64,000 nt of DNA from Prochlorococcus sp. AG-418-D13 (GTDB lineage Bacteria; Cyanobacteriota; Cyanobacteriia; PCC-6307; Cyanobiaceae): the NCBI GenBank assembly GCA_003214315.1, contig QCLU01000005.1:1-64000 (forward strand). Reading direction: 5' to 3'. The position numbers were made by a program, and so were the translations under genes. This document shows positions 31,634 to 41,411 of this stretch, piece by piece. Within the stretch, counting starts at the first letter, position 1; each line of letters begins with the position of its first letter. The notes under the pieces are model-generated. The model worked only from the letters and a program-made list of their open reading frames with translations. It searched no databases and was not told the DNA's origin.

Positions 31634-31795
31634 ATGAGTCGCATTTTTAAAATGACTCAAAATTCCATGAATACTCCTTATGCAAAAAGAGTAGCTGAAA
31701 AATTTAGAGAGGCTCAAAACTATTTAAAAACTAATGGTTTTAGTAGATCAACTAAACATTTACTGGAAGATATTGAAAATTCTGTTGAAAAATAA
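31634..31795 (+). CDS. Small helical protein
   Basis: 53 residues from ATG 31634 (internal ATGs at codons 7 and 12 are possible starts). Charged, helical, for example YAKRVAEKFREAQNYLKTNG. Stop overlaps the next ATG by one base. Function unknown. Confidence 0.55.
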   Translation: MSRIFKMTQNSMNTPYAKRVAEKFREAQNYLKTNGFSRSTKHLLEDIENSVEK

Positions 31796-31953
31796 TGCCA
31801 ATACCCCCTCATTTACCACAACTACAATATGGCTACGATGATGGCTTTACAACCATTGTTTTTGGGTTAATAGGAAGTTGCATAGGATGTATCTTAATTT
31901 TATTAATTTCATTTTTTGAATTTAAATTCAAAAAGCAAAATAGTAAGCCTTAA
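31795..31953 (+). CDS. Small membrane protein coupled to the upstream gene
   Basis: 52 residues: Pro-rich N-terminus (MPIPPHLPQLQYGYDDGFTT), one helix (IVFGLIGSCIGCILILLISF), basic tail. Convergent with ychF, 8 bases apart. Confidence 0.55.
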   Translation: MPIPPHLPQLQYGYDDGFTTIVFGLIGSCIGCILILLISFFEFKFKKQNSKP

Positions 31954-31961
31954 GAGACTTA

Positions 31962-33053
31962 CTAAACATTAAATAAGAACTCCATTACATCACCTTCGTT
32001 AACAATATATTCCTTACCTTCACTCCTTAAAAGACCTTTAGTTTTTGCATTGGCAATTGAACCTGAATCAATTAAATTTTGATACGAAATAGTCTGAGCT
32101 CTTATAAATCCTTTTTCAAAATCAGTATGAATTACTCCTGCTGCCTGTGGCGCAGTCATCCCATCCTTTATGGTCCATGCTTTTGTCTCCTTTTCTCCAG
32201 TGGTGAAATAAGTTTTTAATCCCAATAATTTATATGTTGATCTAATTAAAGAACTTAATCCCCCTTCTTCTACTCCTAAACCAATAAGGTAGTCTTTTTT
32301 ATCTTGTGGTTCTAACTCTATTAATTCAGATTCGACTTGCGCTGATATTTTTATACATTCTGTATTTTCATTGCTTGCAAAACTCTGAACTTTTGATGAG
32401 AAATCATTACCTTCAGCTAAATCATTTTCATTCAAATTTGTTGCGTAAATTATTGGTTTTGCGGTAAGGAAGCCTAATTGCTTAATTATTAAATTTTCTT
32501 CTTCATTCAAAGATATTGATCTAACTGAAAGGCCTTTCTCTAGCTCTTCTTCAATTTTTTCTAGTAAGGTATCTTCTTTAGCTGCCTCTTTACTAGTTCT
32601 AACCTGTTTTTTAATTCTTTCTCTTCTTTTTTGGAGTTGAGATAAATCAGCTAAATTCAATTCCAGATTAATTATCTCAATGTCATCCAGGGGATCTACC
32701 TTTCCAGAAACATGAATTACATCACTATCTTCAAAGCACCTTACAACATGAACTATTGCATCAACCTCCCTAATATTTGATAAAAATTTATTTCCCAAAC
32801 CTTCGCCTTTACTAGCTCCTTTTACTAGTCCTGCGATATCTACAAATTCAATTTTTGTTGGGATAATATTTTGGCTAGAACTTAAATTACCTAACTCTTG
32901 CAACCTTTGATCTGGGACTGAAACTATGCCTTTATTAGGTTCTATAGTACAAAAGGGAAAATTAGCCGCTTGGGCCTTAGCATTTTCTACAAGTGCATTA
33001 AATAGAGTTGATTTTCCAACATTTGGTAATCCAATAATACCTGCTTTTAACAT
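31962..33053 (-). CDS. ychF: Redox-regulated ribosome-binding ATPase YchF
   Basis: 363 residues, Obg-family P-loop protein that prefers ATP. Walker A GLPNVGKSTLFNAL at residues 8-21, switch region NFPFCTIEPNKG, DIAGLVKGASKGEGLGNKFL for G3, and a C-terminal TGS-like domain ending VNEGDVMEFLFNV. Length is canonical. Binds the ribosome and is linked to stress tolerance. Confidence 0.96.
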   Translation of the reverse strand: MLKAGIIGLPNVGKSTLFNALVENAKAQAANFPFCTIEPNKGIVSVPDQRLQELGNLSSSQNIIPTKIEFVDIAGLVKGASKGEGLGNKFLSNIREVDAIVHVVRCFEDSDVIHVSGKVDPLDDIEIINLELNLADLSQLQKRRERIKKQVRTSKEAAKEDTLLEKIEEELEKGLSVRSISLNEEENLIIKQLGFLTAKPIIYATNLNENDLAEGNDFSSKVQSFASNENTECIKISAQVESELIELEPQDKKDYLIGLGVEEGGLSSLIRSTYKLLGLKTYFTTGEKETKAWTIKDGMTAPQAAGVIHTDFEKGFIRAQTISYQNLIDSGSIANAKTKGLLRSEGKEYIVNEGDVMEFLFNV

Positions 33054-33197
33054 TTGAAAAAAATTATGGAAAAATTATCAAGAAAACATCTTTTAGTAAT
33101 ATAGTATTTACTTAACCAATCTTGGATAAGTTAATTATAATCGTCTTGATTATTTATTTAGTTCCTAAATATTCTCTACTTCTGCTTTTAAAAAGAA

Positions 33198-34259
33198 ATG
33201 TTTGATTTAATAAAAAAAAATATAAATCTAAGAAGTGGAATTATATTGCTTTCTCTAGCTATATTTTTCGTTTTTATAACCAATTCCTTCAAGAAAAATA
33301 AGTCAAAAGATATTTCTGATTTTGTAGTTCAAGTTGAAAAAGGAATCCTCTCAGATTCAATTAATACTAGTGGTGAAGTAAAAGCAATAAGGACAAGCAA
33401 TATTGGGCCTCGGAAGCAAGGCGTAATAAAAGAAATCAAAGTAGATGAGGGCGATCTTGTAAAAAAAGATCAGGTTTTAGCTTCTCTTGATGATGAAGAT
33501 TTTATCTATAAAGTTGAAGAACTTGAATTAAATGTAGAAAAACAAAAATCTGAATTTTTAAGAAGGGAATATTTATATCAAGAAGGCGCAGTAAGTAAAG
33601 AAGACTATGAAAGTTATAAAAATAACTACAACATTAGTAGCGCAAAACTTAATGATGCAAAAGCTGAAAAAAGTTTCTACCTAATTAAAGCTCCATATGG
33701 AGGAAAGATAACTGCAAAATATGCTGAGATAGGATCTTATGTCACACCAAGTACAAACTTAAGTTCAGACCCTAAAACCAAAAACTTTATTTTTGAACTA
33801 TCAGAGGGCCTAGAAATTGTTGCTAAAGTTCCTGAGAGTGACATTGGCAGAATAAAAATAGGTCAAGAAGCCTCAGTAAGAATTGAGGCTTATCCCTCAA
33901 AAAAATATAGTGCCATAGTTAAAAAAATAGCTACAAGAGCTTTAAAAGATAATAATGTAACCTCATTCGAAGTAACTTTAAATTTTAAAGATATTTCTGA
34001 AGAAATTAAAATTGGAATGACTGCAGATCTTGAATTTAGAGTCGAAGGTAATGAAGAAAAAATCTTAGTACCAACAGTTTCTATTGTCACTGAAAAAGGT
34101 GAAAAAGGAATTTTGAAAGTTGATAAAAACAATTCTCCCAAATTTGAAAAAATCGAAATTGGTATTAGTAGTGGAAATAAAACTTCAGTAATTGATGGAT
34201 TAGAACCTGGAGAGCAAATCTTTATTGATATTCCACCTTGGGCTAAGAAGAGAAAATGA
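33198..34259 (+). CDS. HlyD/RND-type periplasmic adaptor subunit
   Basis: 353 residues. Membrane anchor near residues 14-29 (SGIILLSLAIFFVFIT), biotinyl-lipoyl-like halves (IKEIKVDEGDLVKKDQVLAS and APYGGKITAKYAEIGSYVTP) around a short coiled-coil hairpin, then beta-barrel and membrane-proximal domains. Resembles MacA/DevB adaptors that link an inner membrane exporter to an outer membrane channel. No transporter gene is adjacent; the next gene is polA, overlapped by 4 bases. Substrate unknown. Confidence 0.85.
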   Translation: MFDLIKKNINLRSGIILLSLAIFFVFITNSFKKNKSKDISDFVVQVEKGILSDSINTSGEVKAIRTSNIGPRKQGVIKEIKVDEGDLVKKDQVLASLDDEDFIYKVEELELNVEKQKSEFLRREYLYQEGAVSKEDYESYKNNYNISSAKLNDAKAEKSFYLIKAPYGGKITAKYAEIGSYVTPSTNLSSDPKTKNFIFELSEGLEIVAKVPESDIGRIKIGQEASVRIEAYPSKKYSAIVKKIATRALKDNNVTSFEVTLNFKDISEEIKIGMTADLEFRVEGNEEKILVPTVSIVTEKGEKGILKVDKNNSPKFEKIEIGISSGNKTSVIDGLEPGEQIFIDIPPWAKKRK

Positions 34260-37186
34260 GTTTAAAATCTGAAAACTCTAAAAAACCAATTTTACTTTTA
34301 GTCGATGGCCACTCACTTGCTTTTAGAAGCTTCTATGCATTTAGCAAAGGGATTGATGGAGGTTTAACTACCAAAGAGGGATTTCCAACAAGTGTCACTT
34401 ATGGATTTCTAAAAAGCCTTCTGGATAATTGTAAAAATATTAGTCCTGAGGGTGTTTGTATTACGTTTGATACCGAAAAACCTACTTTCAGACATGAATT
34501 AGATCCAAATTATAAGGCCAATAGAGATGTAGCACCAGATGTTTTTTTTCAGGATATTGAACAACTAGAAATCATTTTAGAAGAAAGCCTTAATTTACCA
34601 ATTTTTAAATCTCCAGGATACGAAGCAGATGATCTCCTAGGCACAATTGCAAATGATGCTTCTTCTAAAGGATGGTGCGTGAATATTCTTTCTGGAGATA
34701 GGGACTTATTTCAATTAGTAGATGATCAAAAAGATATTTATGTACTTTATATGGGTGGTGGTCCATATGCGAAAAGTGGAAATCCAACTCTTATGAATGA
34801 AAATGGAGTAAAAGAAAAATTAGGTGTTGCGCCAGAAAGAGTAGTTGATCTCAAAGCCCTAACTGGTGATAGTTCTGATAATATTCCAGGTATTAAAGGA
34901 GTAGGGCCAAAAACTGCAATTAATCTACTAAAAGAGAACGATACGCTTGATGGAATTTATCAGGCTTTGGACAAGATTCAGCAGAACAACGATAAGAAAT
35001 ATAAAGGATTCATCAAAGGTTCAGTTATAGAAAAGCTCAGAAACGATAAACATAATGCTTTTCTTTCTAGGGATTTAGCAAAAATAAATACTGAGGTGCC
35101 TTTAATTTTAAGTAACGGTTATGAATTAAAAAATATAAATCAAGAACTACTTTCAGAGTCACTGAAAAAATTAGAACTATCAACACTACTTAGACAAATT
35201 GATATTTTCAATTCAACTTTCAGCAAAGGTGGTTTTGACAAAAATAATGTAGCTAAAGAGGAGGAGAAGGCACCAAAAGTCGCAGGCAATAATGAATTAG
35301 AAAATAGTGAAAATAAAATCCCTAAAATCAACGTAACTATTGTAAATGATTTCGAATTACTTGATAAATTAATTCAAAGATTAGACAAGACTAATCAAAT
35401 AGTTTCTTTAGATACAGAGACCAATAGTTTGAATCCAATCGATGCGGAACTTGTTGGGATAGGGTTATGTCTTGGAGAAGAAAATGATGATTTATTTTAT
35501 ATACCTCTTGGTCATCAAACAAAAAAGGAGACCCCCAATCAATTATCAATTGAAGATGTTTTCTCAAAGCTAAGAAATTGGATAGAAGATCCAAAAAAAG
35601 AAAAGGCACTCCAAAATTCTAAATTTGATAGGCAAATATTTTTTAATCATGGACTTGATCTTAAAGGCGTAACCTTTGACACCTTGTTAGCAGACTACCT
35701 TCTTAATAATCAGGAGAAACATGGGTTAAGTGAAATTAGTTTTAGATTATTTGGATTTAAGCCTCCTTCATTTAAGGAGACAGTTGGAAAAAATAAAGAC
35801 TTTTCATTTGTTGATATTGATGAAGCAAGTATTTACTGCGGTTATGATGTTTTTCTAACTTTTAAGATTGTCAAAATTTTTAAAGAAAGTTTTTCAAAGG
35901 AAAAAGATGAATTAATCAAATTGTTCGAAGAAATCGAGCTACCTTTAGAGCCGGTATTGTCCCAAATGGAAATGAATGGCATAACCATCGACATCCCTTA
36001 TTTGGATAAACTCTCAAAAGAATTAAAAAGTACCTTAGAAGATATTGAAAGTAAAGTTTATGAGTTAGCAGAGGAAAGTTTCAATCTATCTTCACCAAAA
36101 CAACTTGGTGAGATCTTGTTTGAAAAATTAAATTTGGATAAGAAAAAATCACGGAAAACAAAAACAGGATGGAGCACAGATGCAGTAGTTCTGGAAAGAT
36201 TAGTCGACGAACATGAAATAATCCAACATTTAATAAAACATAGAACTCTTAGCAAATTACTTAGCACCTATATTGATGCTCTTCCAAATCTTATTAACGA
36301 AAAGACCGGAAGAGTTCATACAAACTTTAATCAAGCTGCTACAGCGACTGGGAGACTAAGTAGTAGCAATCCTAATCTTCAAAATATCCCTGTTAGGACT
36401 GAATTTAGTAGGAGAATCAGAAAAGCATTCTTGCCTGAAAAAAATTGGAAACTTTTATCATCTGATTATTCTCAGATCGAATTAAGAATACTTGCTCACT
36501 TAGCGGATGAAGAAATACTAATAAATGCATTTCATAAAAATGATGACATTCATTCTTTGACTGCAAGATTAATTTTTGAGAAAGAAGAAATTTCTTCTGA
36601 TGAGAGGAGAGTTGGGAAAACAATAAATTTCGGAGTTATCTATGGTATGGGAATTAAAAAGTTTGCACGTTCTACAGGAGTAAGTACTCCAGAAGCAAAA
36701 GAATTCCTAATAAAATACAAAGAAAGATATTCAAAAATTTTCAAATTTCTTGAACTTCAAGAAAGGCTTGCCTTATCAAAAGGTTATGTAAAAACAATTT
36801 TTGGTAGAAAGAGAGAATTTAAGTTTGATAAAAATGGACTTGGAAGATTACTAGGAAAAGATCCTTACGAAATTGACTTGCAAGCCGCAAGAAGAGCTGG
36901 CATGGAAGCACAGTCACTAAGAGCCGCAGCCAATGCCCCAATTCAGGGTTCGAGTGCAGATATTATTAAAATTGCAATGGTTCAACTAAATAAAAAATTC
37001 ATAGAAATGAATGTTCCAGCAAAAATGCTTTTACAAGTACATGATGAATTATTGTTTGAAGTTGAACCAGATTCTTTGGAAATTACGACGAAATTAGTAA
37101 AGAAGACTATGGAAGATTGTGTAAAATTAAATGTGCCTCTTTTAGTTGATGTTGGAATTGGAGACAATTGGATGGAGACAAAATAA
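34256..37186 (+). CDS. polA: DNA polymerase I
   Basis: 976 residues. N-terminal 5'-3' exonuclease domain (about 1-310; SPGYEADDLLG, LTGDSSDNIPGIKGVGPKTA). The 3'-5' proofreading domain has its metal ligands: Asp and Glu in SLDTETNSL and Asp in NSKFDRQIF. Polymerase domain: DYSQIELRILAHLA (motif A), RRVGKTINFGVIYGMG (motif B/O-helix) and LQVHDELLFEV (motif C). All catalytic residues are present, so it is a full three-activity enzyme for repair and Okazaki fragment processing. Its start overlaps the adaptor gene stop (ATGA). Confidence 0.97.
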   Translation: MSLKSENSKKPILLLVDGHSLAFRSFYAFSKGIDGGLTTKEGFPTSVTYGFLKSLLDNCKNISPEGVCITFDTEKPTFRHELDPNYKANRDVAPDVFFQDIEQLEIILEESLNLPIFKSPGYEADDLLGTIANDASSKGWCVNILSGDRDLFQLVDDQKDIYVLYMGGGPYAKSGNPTLMNENGVKEKLGVAPERVVDLKALTGDSSDNIPGIKGVGPKTAINLLKENDTLDGIYQALDKIQQNNDKKYKGFIKGSVIEKLRNDKHNAFLSRDLAKINTEVPLILSNGYELKNINQELLSESLKKLELSTLLRQIDIFNSTFSKGGFDKNNVAKEEEKAPKVAGNNELENSENKIPKINVTIVNDFELLDKLIQRLDKTNQIVSLDTETNSLNPIDAELVGIGLCLGEENDDLFYIPLGHQTKKETPNQLSIEDVFSKLRNWIEDPKKEKALQNSKFDRQIFFNHGLDLKGVTFDTLLADYLLNNQEKHGLSEISFRLFGFKPPSFKETVGKNKDFSFVDIDEASIYCGYDVFLTFKIVKIFKESFSKEKDELIKLFEEIELPLEPVLSQMEMNGITIDIPYLDKLSKELKSTLEDIESKVYELAEESFNLSSPKQLGEILFEKLNLDKKKSRKTKTGWSTDAVVLERLVDEHEIIQHLIKHRTLSKLLSTYIDALPNLINEKTGRVHTNFNQAATATGRLSSSNPNLQNIPVRTEFSRRIRKAFLPEKNWKLLSSDYSQIELRILAHLADEEILINAFHKNDDIHSLTARLIFEKEEISSDERRVGKTINFGVIYGMGIKKFARSTGVSTPEAKEFLIKYKERYSKIFKFLELQERLALSKGYVKTIFGRKREFKFDKNGLGRLLGKDPYEIDLQAARRAGMEAQSLRAAANAPIQGSSADIIKIAMVQLNKKFIEMNVPAKMLLQVHDELLFEVEPDSLEITTKLVKKTMEDCVKLNVPLLVDVGIGDNWMETK

Positions 37187-37210
37187 ACCTTATGAAATAC
37201 TTATTTTAAG

Positions 37211-38680
37211 ATGATCAAACTTTTTAATACTTTAAGCAAAAAAATTGAGGTTTTTAAGCCTATTGATGATGTAGTAAAAATTTATTGTTGTGGGGTAACT
37301 GTTTATGATTTATGTCATCTTGGTCATGCCAGAAGTTATATCGCTTGGGATGTATTGAGAAGATTTTTAATTTACAGTGATTTCAAAGTGAAGTATGTTC
37401 AAAATTTTACAGATATTGATGACAAGATCTTAAAAAGAGCGAAAGAAGAAAGCAGTTCAATGAAGGAAGTATCTGAAAAGAATATCATTGAATTTCACAA
37501 AGATATGGATTCTTTAGGGATAATGCGTCCGGATAGCATGCCAAGAGCAACGAATCATATATGCAATATCTGTTCCTTCATAACAATCCTTGAGGACAAA
37601 GGTTATGCATACTCTAGGGATGGAGACGTTTATTATTCTGTTTTCAAAAATAAAAATTATGGAAAGCTAAGTAATCAAAATTTACAAGAACAAAATATCA
37701 ATCAGCAAGGAAGAATGGTTAATGAGGAAAATAGTAAAAAACTTAATCCGCAAGATTTTGCGCTATGGAAAAAAGCCAAAGATGATGAACCATTTTTTGA
37801 TTCGCCATGGGGTAAAGGTAGGCCAGGATGGCATATTGAATGTTCGGCGATGGTTAAAGATGAATTAGGAGATACTATCGATATCCATTTAGGTGGTTCT
37901 GATTTGATTTTTCCACATCATGAGAATGAAATCGCCCAATCAGAAGCAGCCAATGGCAAAAAGCTAGCGAACTATTGGTTACACAATGGGATGGTCAATG
38001 TAAATGGACAAAAGATGAGTAAATCCCTTAAAAATTTTAAAACTATCAGAGAGCTAATTAAGTCAGGTATAAGCCCTATGACTTTGCGATATTTTGTTAT
38101 GACTGTGAATTATAGAAAACCACTTGATTTTACTGAAGAAGCTTTAAGGAGTGCTTCAGAAGCTTGGAAAAATATTAATATAGCCCTTTCTTTTATTGAC
38201 CTTACAAAAGATGCTTTTAAATCTATTAATAAAAATGAATCTATCGAAGAAGAATATAAAGAGAAAATAAGTTTTGAATTATCTCAAAAAAAGCTTAAAT
38301 TTTCTGAGGCTCTGGGAAATGACCTTAATACAGCAGGTGCAATTGCTATTATTTACGATTTAGCGAAACCATTAAAAAACTTTTTAAACCAATTTCAAAG
38401 GGTTGAAGGTTTTAAAATAGACTTAAATGAAAAATTCTTTCTACTTGAGAATTTTAAAAGCCTTGAAAAGTTGACTGAGGTACTTGGTCTTAAAAAAGAG
38501 GTTTTAGTAAAAGAAAGTAGAATAACAGAAGAAGAAATATCATCGCTTATTAATGAAAGATTGAAAGCAAAAAAGGGAAAGAATTATGCAAAGGCTGATG
38601 AAATAAGGAATTTATTAAAAGAAAAAGGTATTGAACTTATTGATCAATCAAAGGAAATAACAACATGGATAAGGGTCTAA
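37211..38680 (+). CDS. cysS: Cysteinyl-tRNA synthetase
   Basis: 489 residues, class I synthetase. HLGHARSY near residue 37 is the HIGH motif and KMSKSLKNF near 268 is KMSKS. Zinc ligands: Cys in CCGVTVYD, WHIECS and the His/Glu of HHENEIAQSEA. C-terminal anticodon-binding DALR-like helices end with ITTWIRV. Charges tRNA-Cys. Confidence 0.97.
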   Translation: MIKLFNTLSKKIEVFKPIDDVVKIYCCGVTVYDLCHLGHARSYIAWDVLRRFLIYSDFKVKYVQNFTDIDDKILKRAKEESSSMKEVSEKNIIEFHKDMDSLGIMRPDSMPRATNHICNICSFITILEDKGYAYSRDGDVYYSVFKNKNYGKLSNQNLQEQNINQQGRMVNEENSKKLNPQDFALWKKAKDDEPFFDSPWGKGRPGWHIECSAMVKDELGDTIDIHLGGSDLIFPHHENEIAQSEAANGKKLANYWLHNGMVNVNGQKMSKSLKNFKTIRELIKSGISPMTLRYFVMTVNYRKPLDFTEEALRSASEAWKNINIALSFIDLTKDAFKSINKNESIEEEYKEKISFELSQKKLKFSEALGNDLNTAGAIAIIYDLAKPLKNFLNQFQRVEGFKIDLNEKFFLLENFKSLEKLTEVLGLKKEVLVKESRITEEEISSLINERLKAKKGKNYAKADEIRNLLKEKGIELIDQSKEITTWIRV

Positions 38681-38762
38681 ATTTTAAGAAAAAAACCAAT
38701 TTGAAATTTTTGTTTTTTAAATACGCCTTTAAATGGGAAGATATTAGAAATATCAGAGAAAA

Positions 38763-39992
38763 TTGAAATACATTACTGTGCTCGGTTCTACTGGTTCAAT
38801 AGGGACTCAAACTCTCGAAATAGCTAGTGAGCAGCCTGATAAGTTTAAAGCCGTAGCTCTTTCGGCAGGAAGAAATATTAATTTATTAACAGAACAAGTT
38901 AAAACACATAAACCAGAAGTGGTTGCGATTGAGGATGAAAATCTTATAGAAGATTTAAAAGATAATATTAATAACTTAGATTTGGATAGTGCTCCCTTGA
39001 TTTTGAGTGGAAAGGAGGGGATAAATGCAGTTGCAGCATGGGATAAGGCAGATACTGTGGTTACAGGGATAGTAGGATGTGCAGGCTTAATTCCAACAAT
39101 GTCAGCAATTAATGCGGGAAAAAATATTGCACTTGCTAACAAAGAAACTTTAATTGCGGCAGGACCAATTGTTATTCCTGCATTAAAGAAAAATAATAGT
39201 AGGCTTTTACCTGCCGATTCAGAACACTCTGCTATCTTTCAATGTTTACAAGGATTACCCAATTATGAAAATGCAGATTTTTCAACAGGAGAGATACCTA
39301 AAGGTTTAAAAGCCATACATTTAACAGCTTCCGGTGGTGCTTTCAGAGATTGGGCCGTTGAGGATTTAAAGCATGTCACAGTGGAAGATGCAACTTCGCA
39401 TCCTAATTGGGATATGGGGAAAAAAATAACTGTAGATTCTGCAACTCTTATGAATAAAGGATTAGAAGTTATAGAAGCTCATTATTTATTTGGGACCTCT
39501 TACGAAAATATCGAAATAGTTATCCACCCTCAAAGTATTATTCATTCAATGATTGAGATGGAAGATTCTTCAGTATTAGCTCAATTAGGTTGGCCAGATA
39601 TGAAACTACCCATTTTATATGCGATGAGTTGGCCTGAAAGATTTAAAACAAATTGGAAAAGATTAAAACTAAGTGAAATCGGAAAATTAACTTTTAAAGA
39701 GCCAGACGAGTTTAAATATCCATGCATGGGACTTGCCTATGCCGCAGGAAAATCTTCTGGGACTATGCCTGCAGTCTTAAATGCTGCTAATGAAATGGCT
39801 GTTGAACAATTCCTTAAAGAAAAAATTTCTTTTCAAGAAATTCCAACATTTATAAGTAAAGCTTGCGAATCACATATGGAGAATTTGAATTTGAGCCCCG
39901 AATTGGAGGATATTCTTGAAGTAGACAACTGGGCCAGACTTTTTGTTGAACAAGAAATTAAAAAAGGGAAAAAATACGTAAGTATTGGATAA
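38763..39992 (+). CDS. dxr: 1-deoxy-D-xylulose 5-phosphate reductoisomerase
   Basis: 409 residues, TTG start giving [25 protein letters not shown]-binding LGSTGSIG near the N-terminus, [12 protein letters not shown] near 121, substrate/metal motif [11 protein letters not shown] near 154 and ASGGAFRDW near 191. Commits carbon to the MEP isoprenoid pathway (carotenoids, phytol). Precedes the ferredoxin-like gene by 2 bases. Confidence 0.97.
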   Translation: MKYITVLGSTGSIGTQTLEIASEQPDKFKAVALSAGRNINLLTEQVKTHKPEVVAIEDENLIEDLKDNINNLDLDSAPLILSGKEGINAVAAWDKADTVVTGIVGCAGLIPTMSAINAGKNIALANKETLIAAGPIVIPALKKNNSRLLPADSEHSAIFQCLQGLPNYENADFSTGEIPKGLKAIHLTASGGAFRDWAVEDLKHVTVEDATSHPNWDMGKKITVDSATLMNKGLEVIEAHYLFGTSYENIEIVIHPQSIIHSMIEMEDSSVLAQLGWPDMKLPILYAMSWPERFKTNWKRLKLSEIGKLTFKEPDEFKYPCMGLAYAAGKSSGTMPAVLNAANEMAVEQFLKEKISFQEIPTFISKACESHMENLNLSPELEDILEVDNWARLFVEQEIKKGKKYVSIG

Positions 39993-39994
39993 AA

Positions 39995-40336
39995 GTGAAT
40001 ATTAAAAAGCATCTTCTACTATGTTCAACACCCACAAAACAGAAATGCTTTAAAGGCAATGAAGGTCAAAAAACATGGGAATGCTTGAAAAAGACCTTAA
40101 AAAAATTTGAGAATGATCCCTGTACAAAAAACGTTCATATATTAAGATCAAAAGCTGACTGTTTAAGGATATGTAAGAACGGCCCAATTCTTCTTGTGTG
40201 GCCTGATGGTATTTGGTACGAGAAAGTTTCTCCAGAAAAAATTTCAGAAATTTTTACCTCACACATTATTAACGATAAACCAATAGAAAAATGGATTTTT
40301 AAAAAAACACCATTTTTAAATAGTCCTAGATACTAA
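39995..40336 (+). CDS. Small thioredoxin-like [2Fe-2S] protein
   Basis: 113 residues, GTG start. Contains LLCSTPTKQKCFKGN near the N-terminus and ADCLRICKNGPILLVWPDGIWY further on: the four-Cys pattern (C-x7-C ... C-x3-C) of thioredoxin-fold 2Fe-2S ferredoxins. Electron carrier with unknown partner. Translationally linked to dxr, 2 bases downstream, but no MEP role is established by that alone. Confidence 0.82.
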   Translation: MNIKKHLLLCSTPTKQKCFKGNEGQKTWECLKKTLKKFENDPCTKNVHILRSKADCLRICKNGPILLVWPDGIWYEKVSPEKISEIFTSHIINDKPIEKWIFKKTPFLNSPRY

Positions 40337-41411
40337 TAAACCAGTTCTTTACTACTTCATCTGACCAGCAGCCATTAATCGAGTGAAAACCATTATGACC
40401 TCCTTTTTCAGTTATTAAAATATTAAATTTATCAATACATTTCCCTCTTAAATTCAAAGTTGAATTATATGGAACCCAAGGATCATCCTTGGCATGAATA
40501 AAAAGCATTTGAGGTAATTTTTTTATTGAATTTTGGATTCTAAATATTGGAGAAGCTTTTACATAATAATCTTCTAAAGAATTAAATCCCCAACTTGGAG
40601 CTGTAAATTTCTGATCAAATTCCCTTATACTTTTCAAAGTTCTAATTTTTTTTCTTAATTTCTCATTATTAAGAATTATGCCTTCATCATTAAATCCGTC
40701 CCATAACTGATTTTTTAAACGGAGAAGTAACCATTTTTGGTAGATATAATTTCTAGATTTTTCAATACAGAGACTGCATGATGATAAATCTAAAGGGCTA
40801 CTCACACAGGCTAGGCCATTTAAAAGTTTTTCGCCCTTGTTTTCATCGTAATCTAAGCAGGCATTTAAAAGAATTGTTCCGCCTAAAGATAATCCAACTC
40901 CGTAAATTGGAAGATTATTCATCTTAATGAGATCTTTAAATTCTAAATTGATGAATTTTTTAAAATATTTAATTGCTGAAATAACATCACTGGAGCATCT
41001 AGCACAATAATTTCCTTTAGCTAAATATCTCGCAGATCCAGATCCTCTTAGATTTAATTTAAGAACTCCAAAACCATTATTTGCTAATTTCCTAGAGATT
41101 CTTCTTAAACCAAACCGTTTAGTTGAGCCTCCTAAACCATGGATAACGATTACAAAACCTCTAAGAGAGTTTAAGTTTTCAGGTAATTCTAAAAATCCCA
41201 GAAGATAATCACATTCAAATTTTTTAGAAAGAATTTTATTAATCGGAAAGAATATTTTGTTATTTTTTTTCGATTTACCAAAATCAATAACAAAAGTATC
41301 TCTCAAAGTTTGTAAGTCGCCACCTATCCAAGGTAAGACTTCTCGAAATGGCTTATTTTTTAAGTAATCTGAAAAACTAGAAGATATACTATTATTTCTC
41401 CCCAACTCCAA
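40326..41411 (-). CDS. Alpha/beta hydrolase, YheT-like
   Basis: 361 residues. Nucleophile motif GVGLSLGGTILLNA near residue 172 and HGLGGSTKRFGLRR near 89 (oxyanion region), catalytic His in GGHNGFHS near the C-terminus. Hydrolase family UPF0017/YheT, substrate unknown. The 3' end overlaps the neighbouring ferredoxin-like gene by 11 bases, and its start overlaps the pntB stop. Confidence 0.85.
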   Translation of the reverse strand: MELGRNNSISSSFSDYLKNKPFREVLPWIGGDLQTLRDTFVIDFGKSKKNNKIFFPINKILSKKFECDYLLGFLELPENLNSLRGFVIVIHGLGGSTKRFGLRRISRKLANNGFGVLKLNLRGSGSARYLAKGNYCARCSSDVISAIKYFKKFINLEFKDLIKMNNLPIYGVGLSLGGTILLNACLDYDENKGEKLLNGLACVSSPLDLSSCSLCIEKSRNYIYQKWLLLRLKNQLWDGFNDEGIILNNEKLRKKIRTLKSIREFDQKFTAPSWGFNSLEDYYVKASPIFRIQNSIKKLPQMLFIHAKDDPWVPYNSTLNLRGKCIDKFNILITEKGGHNGFHSINGCWSDEVVKNWFISI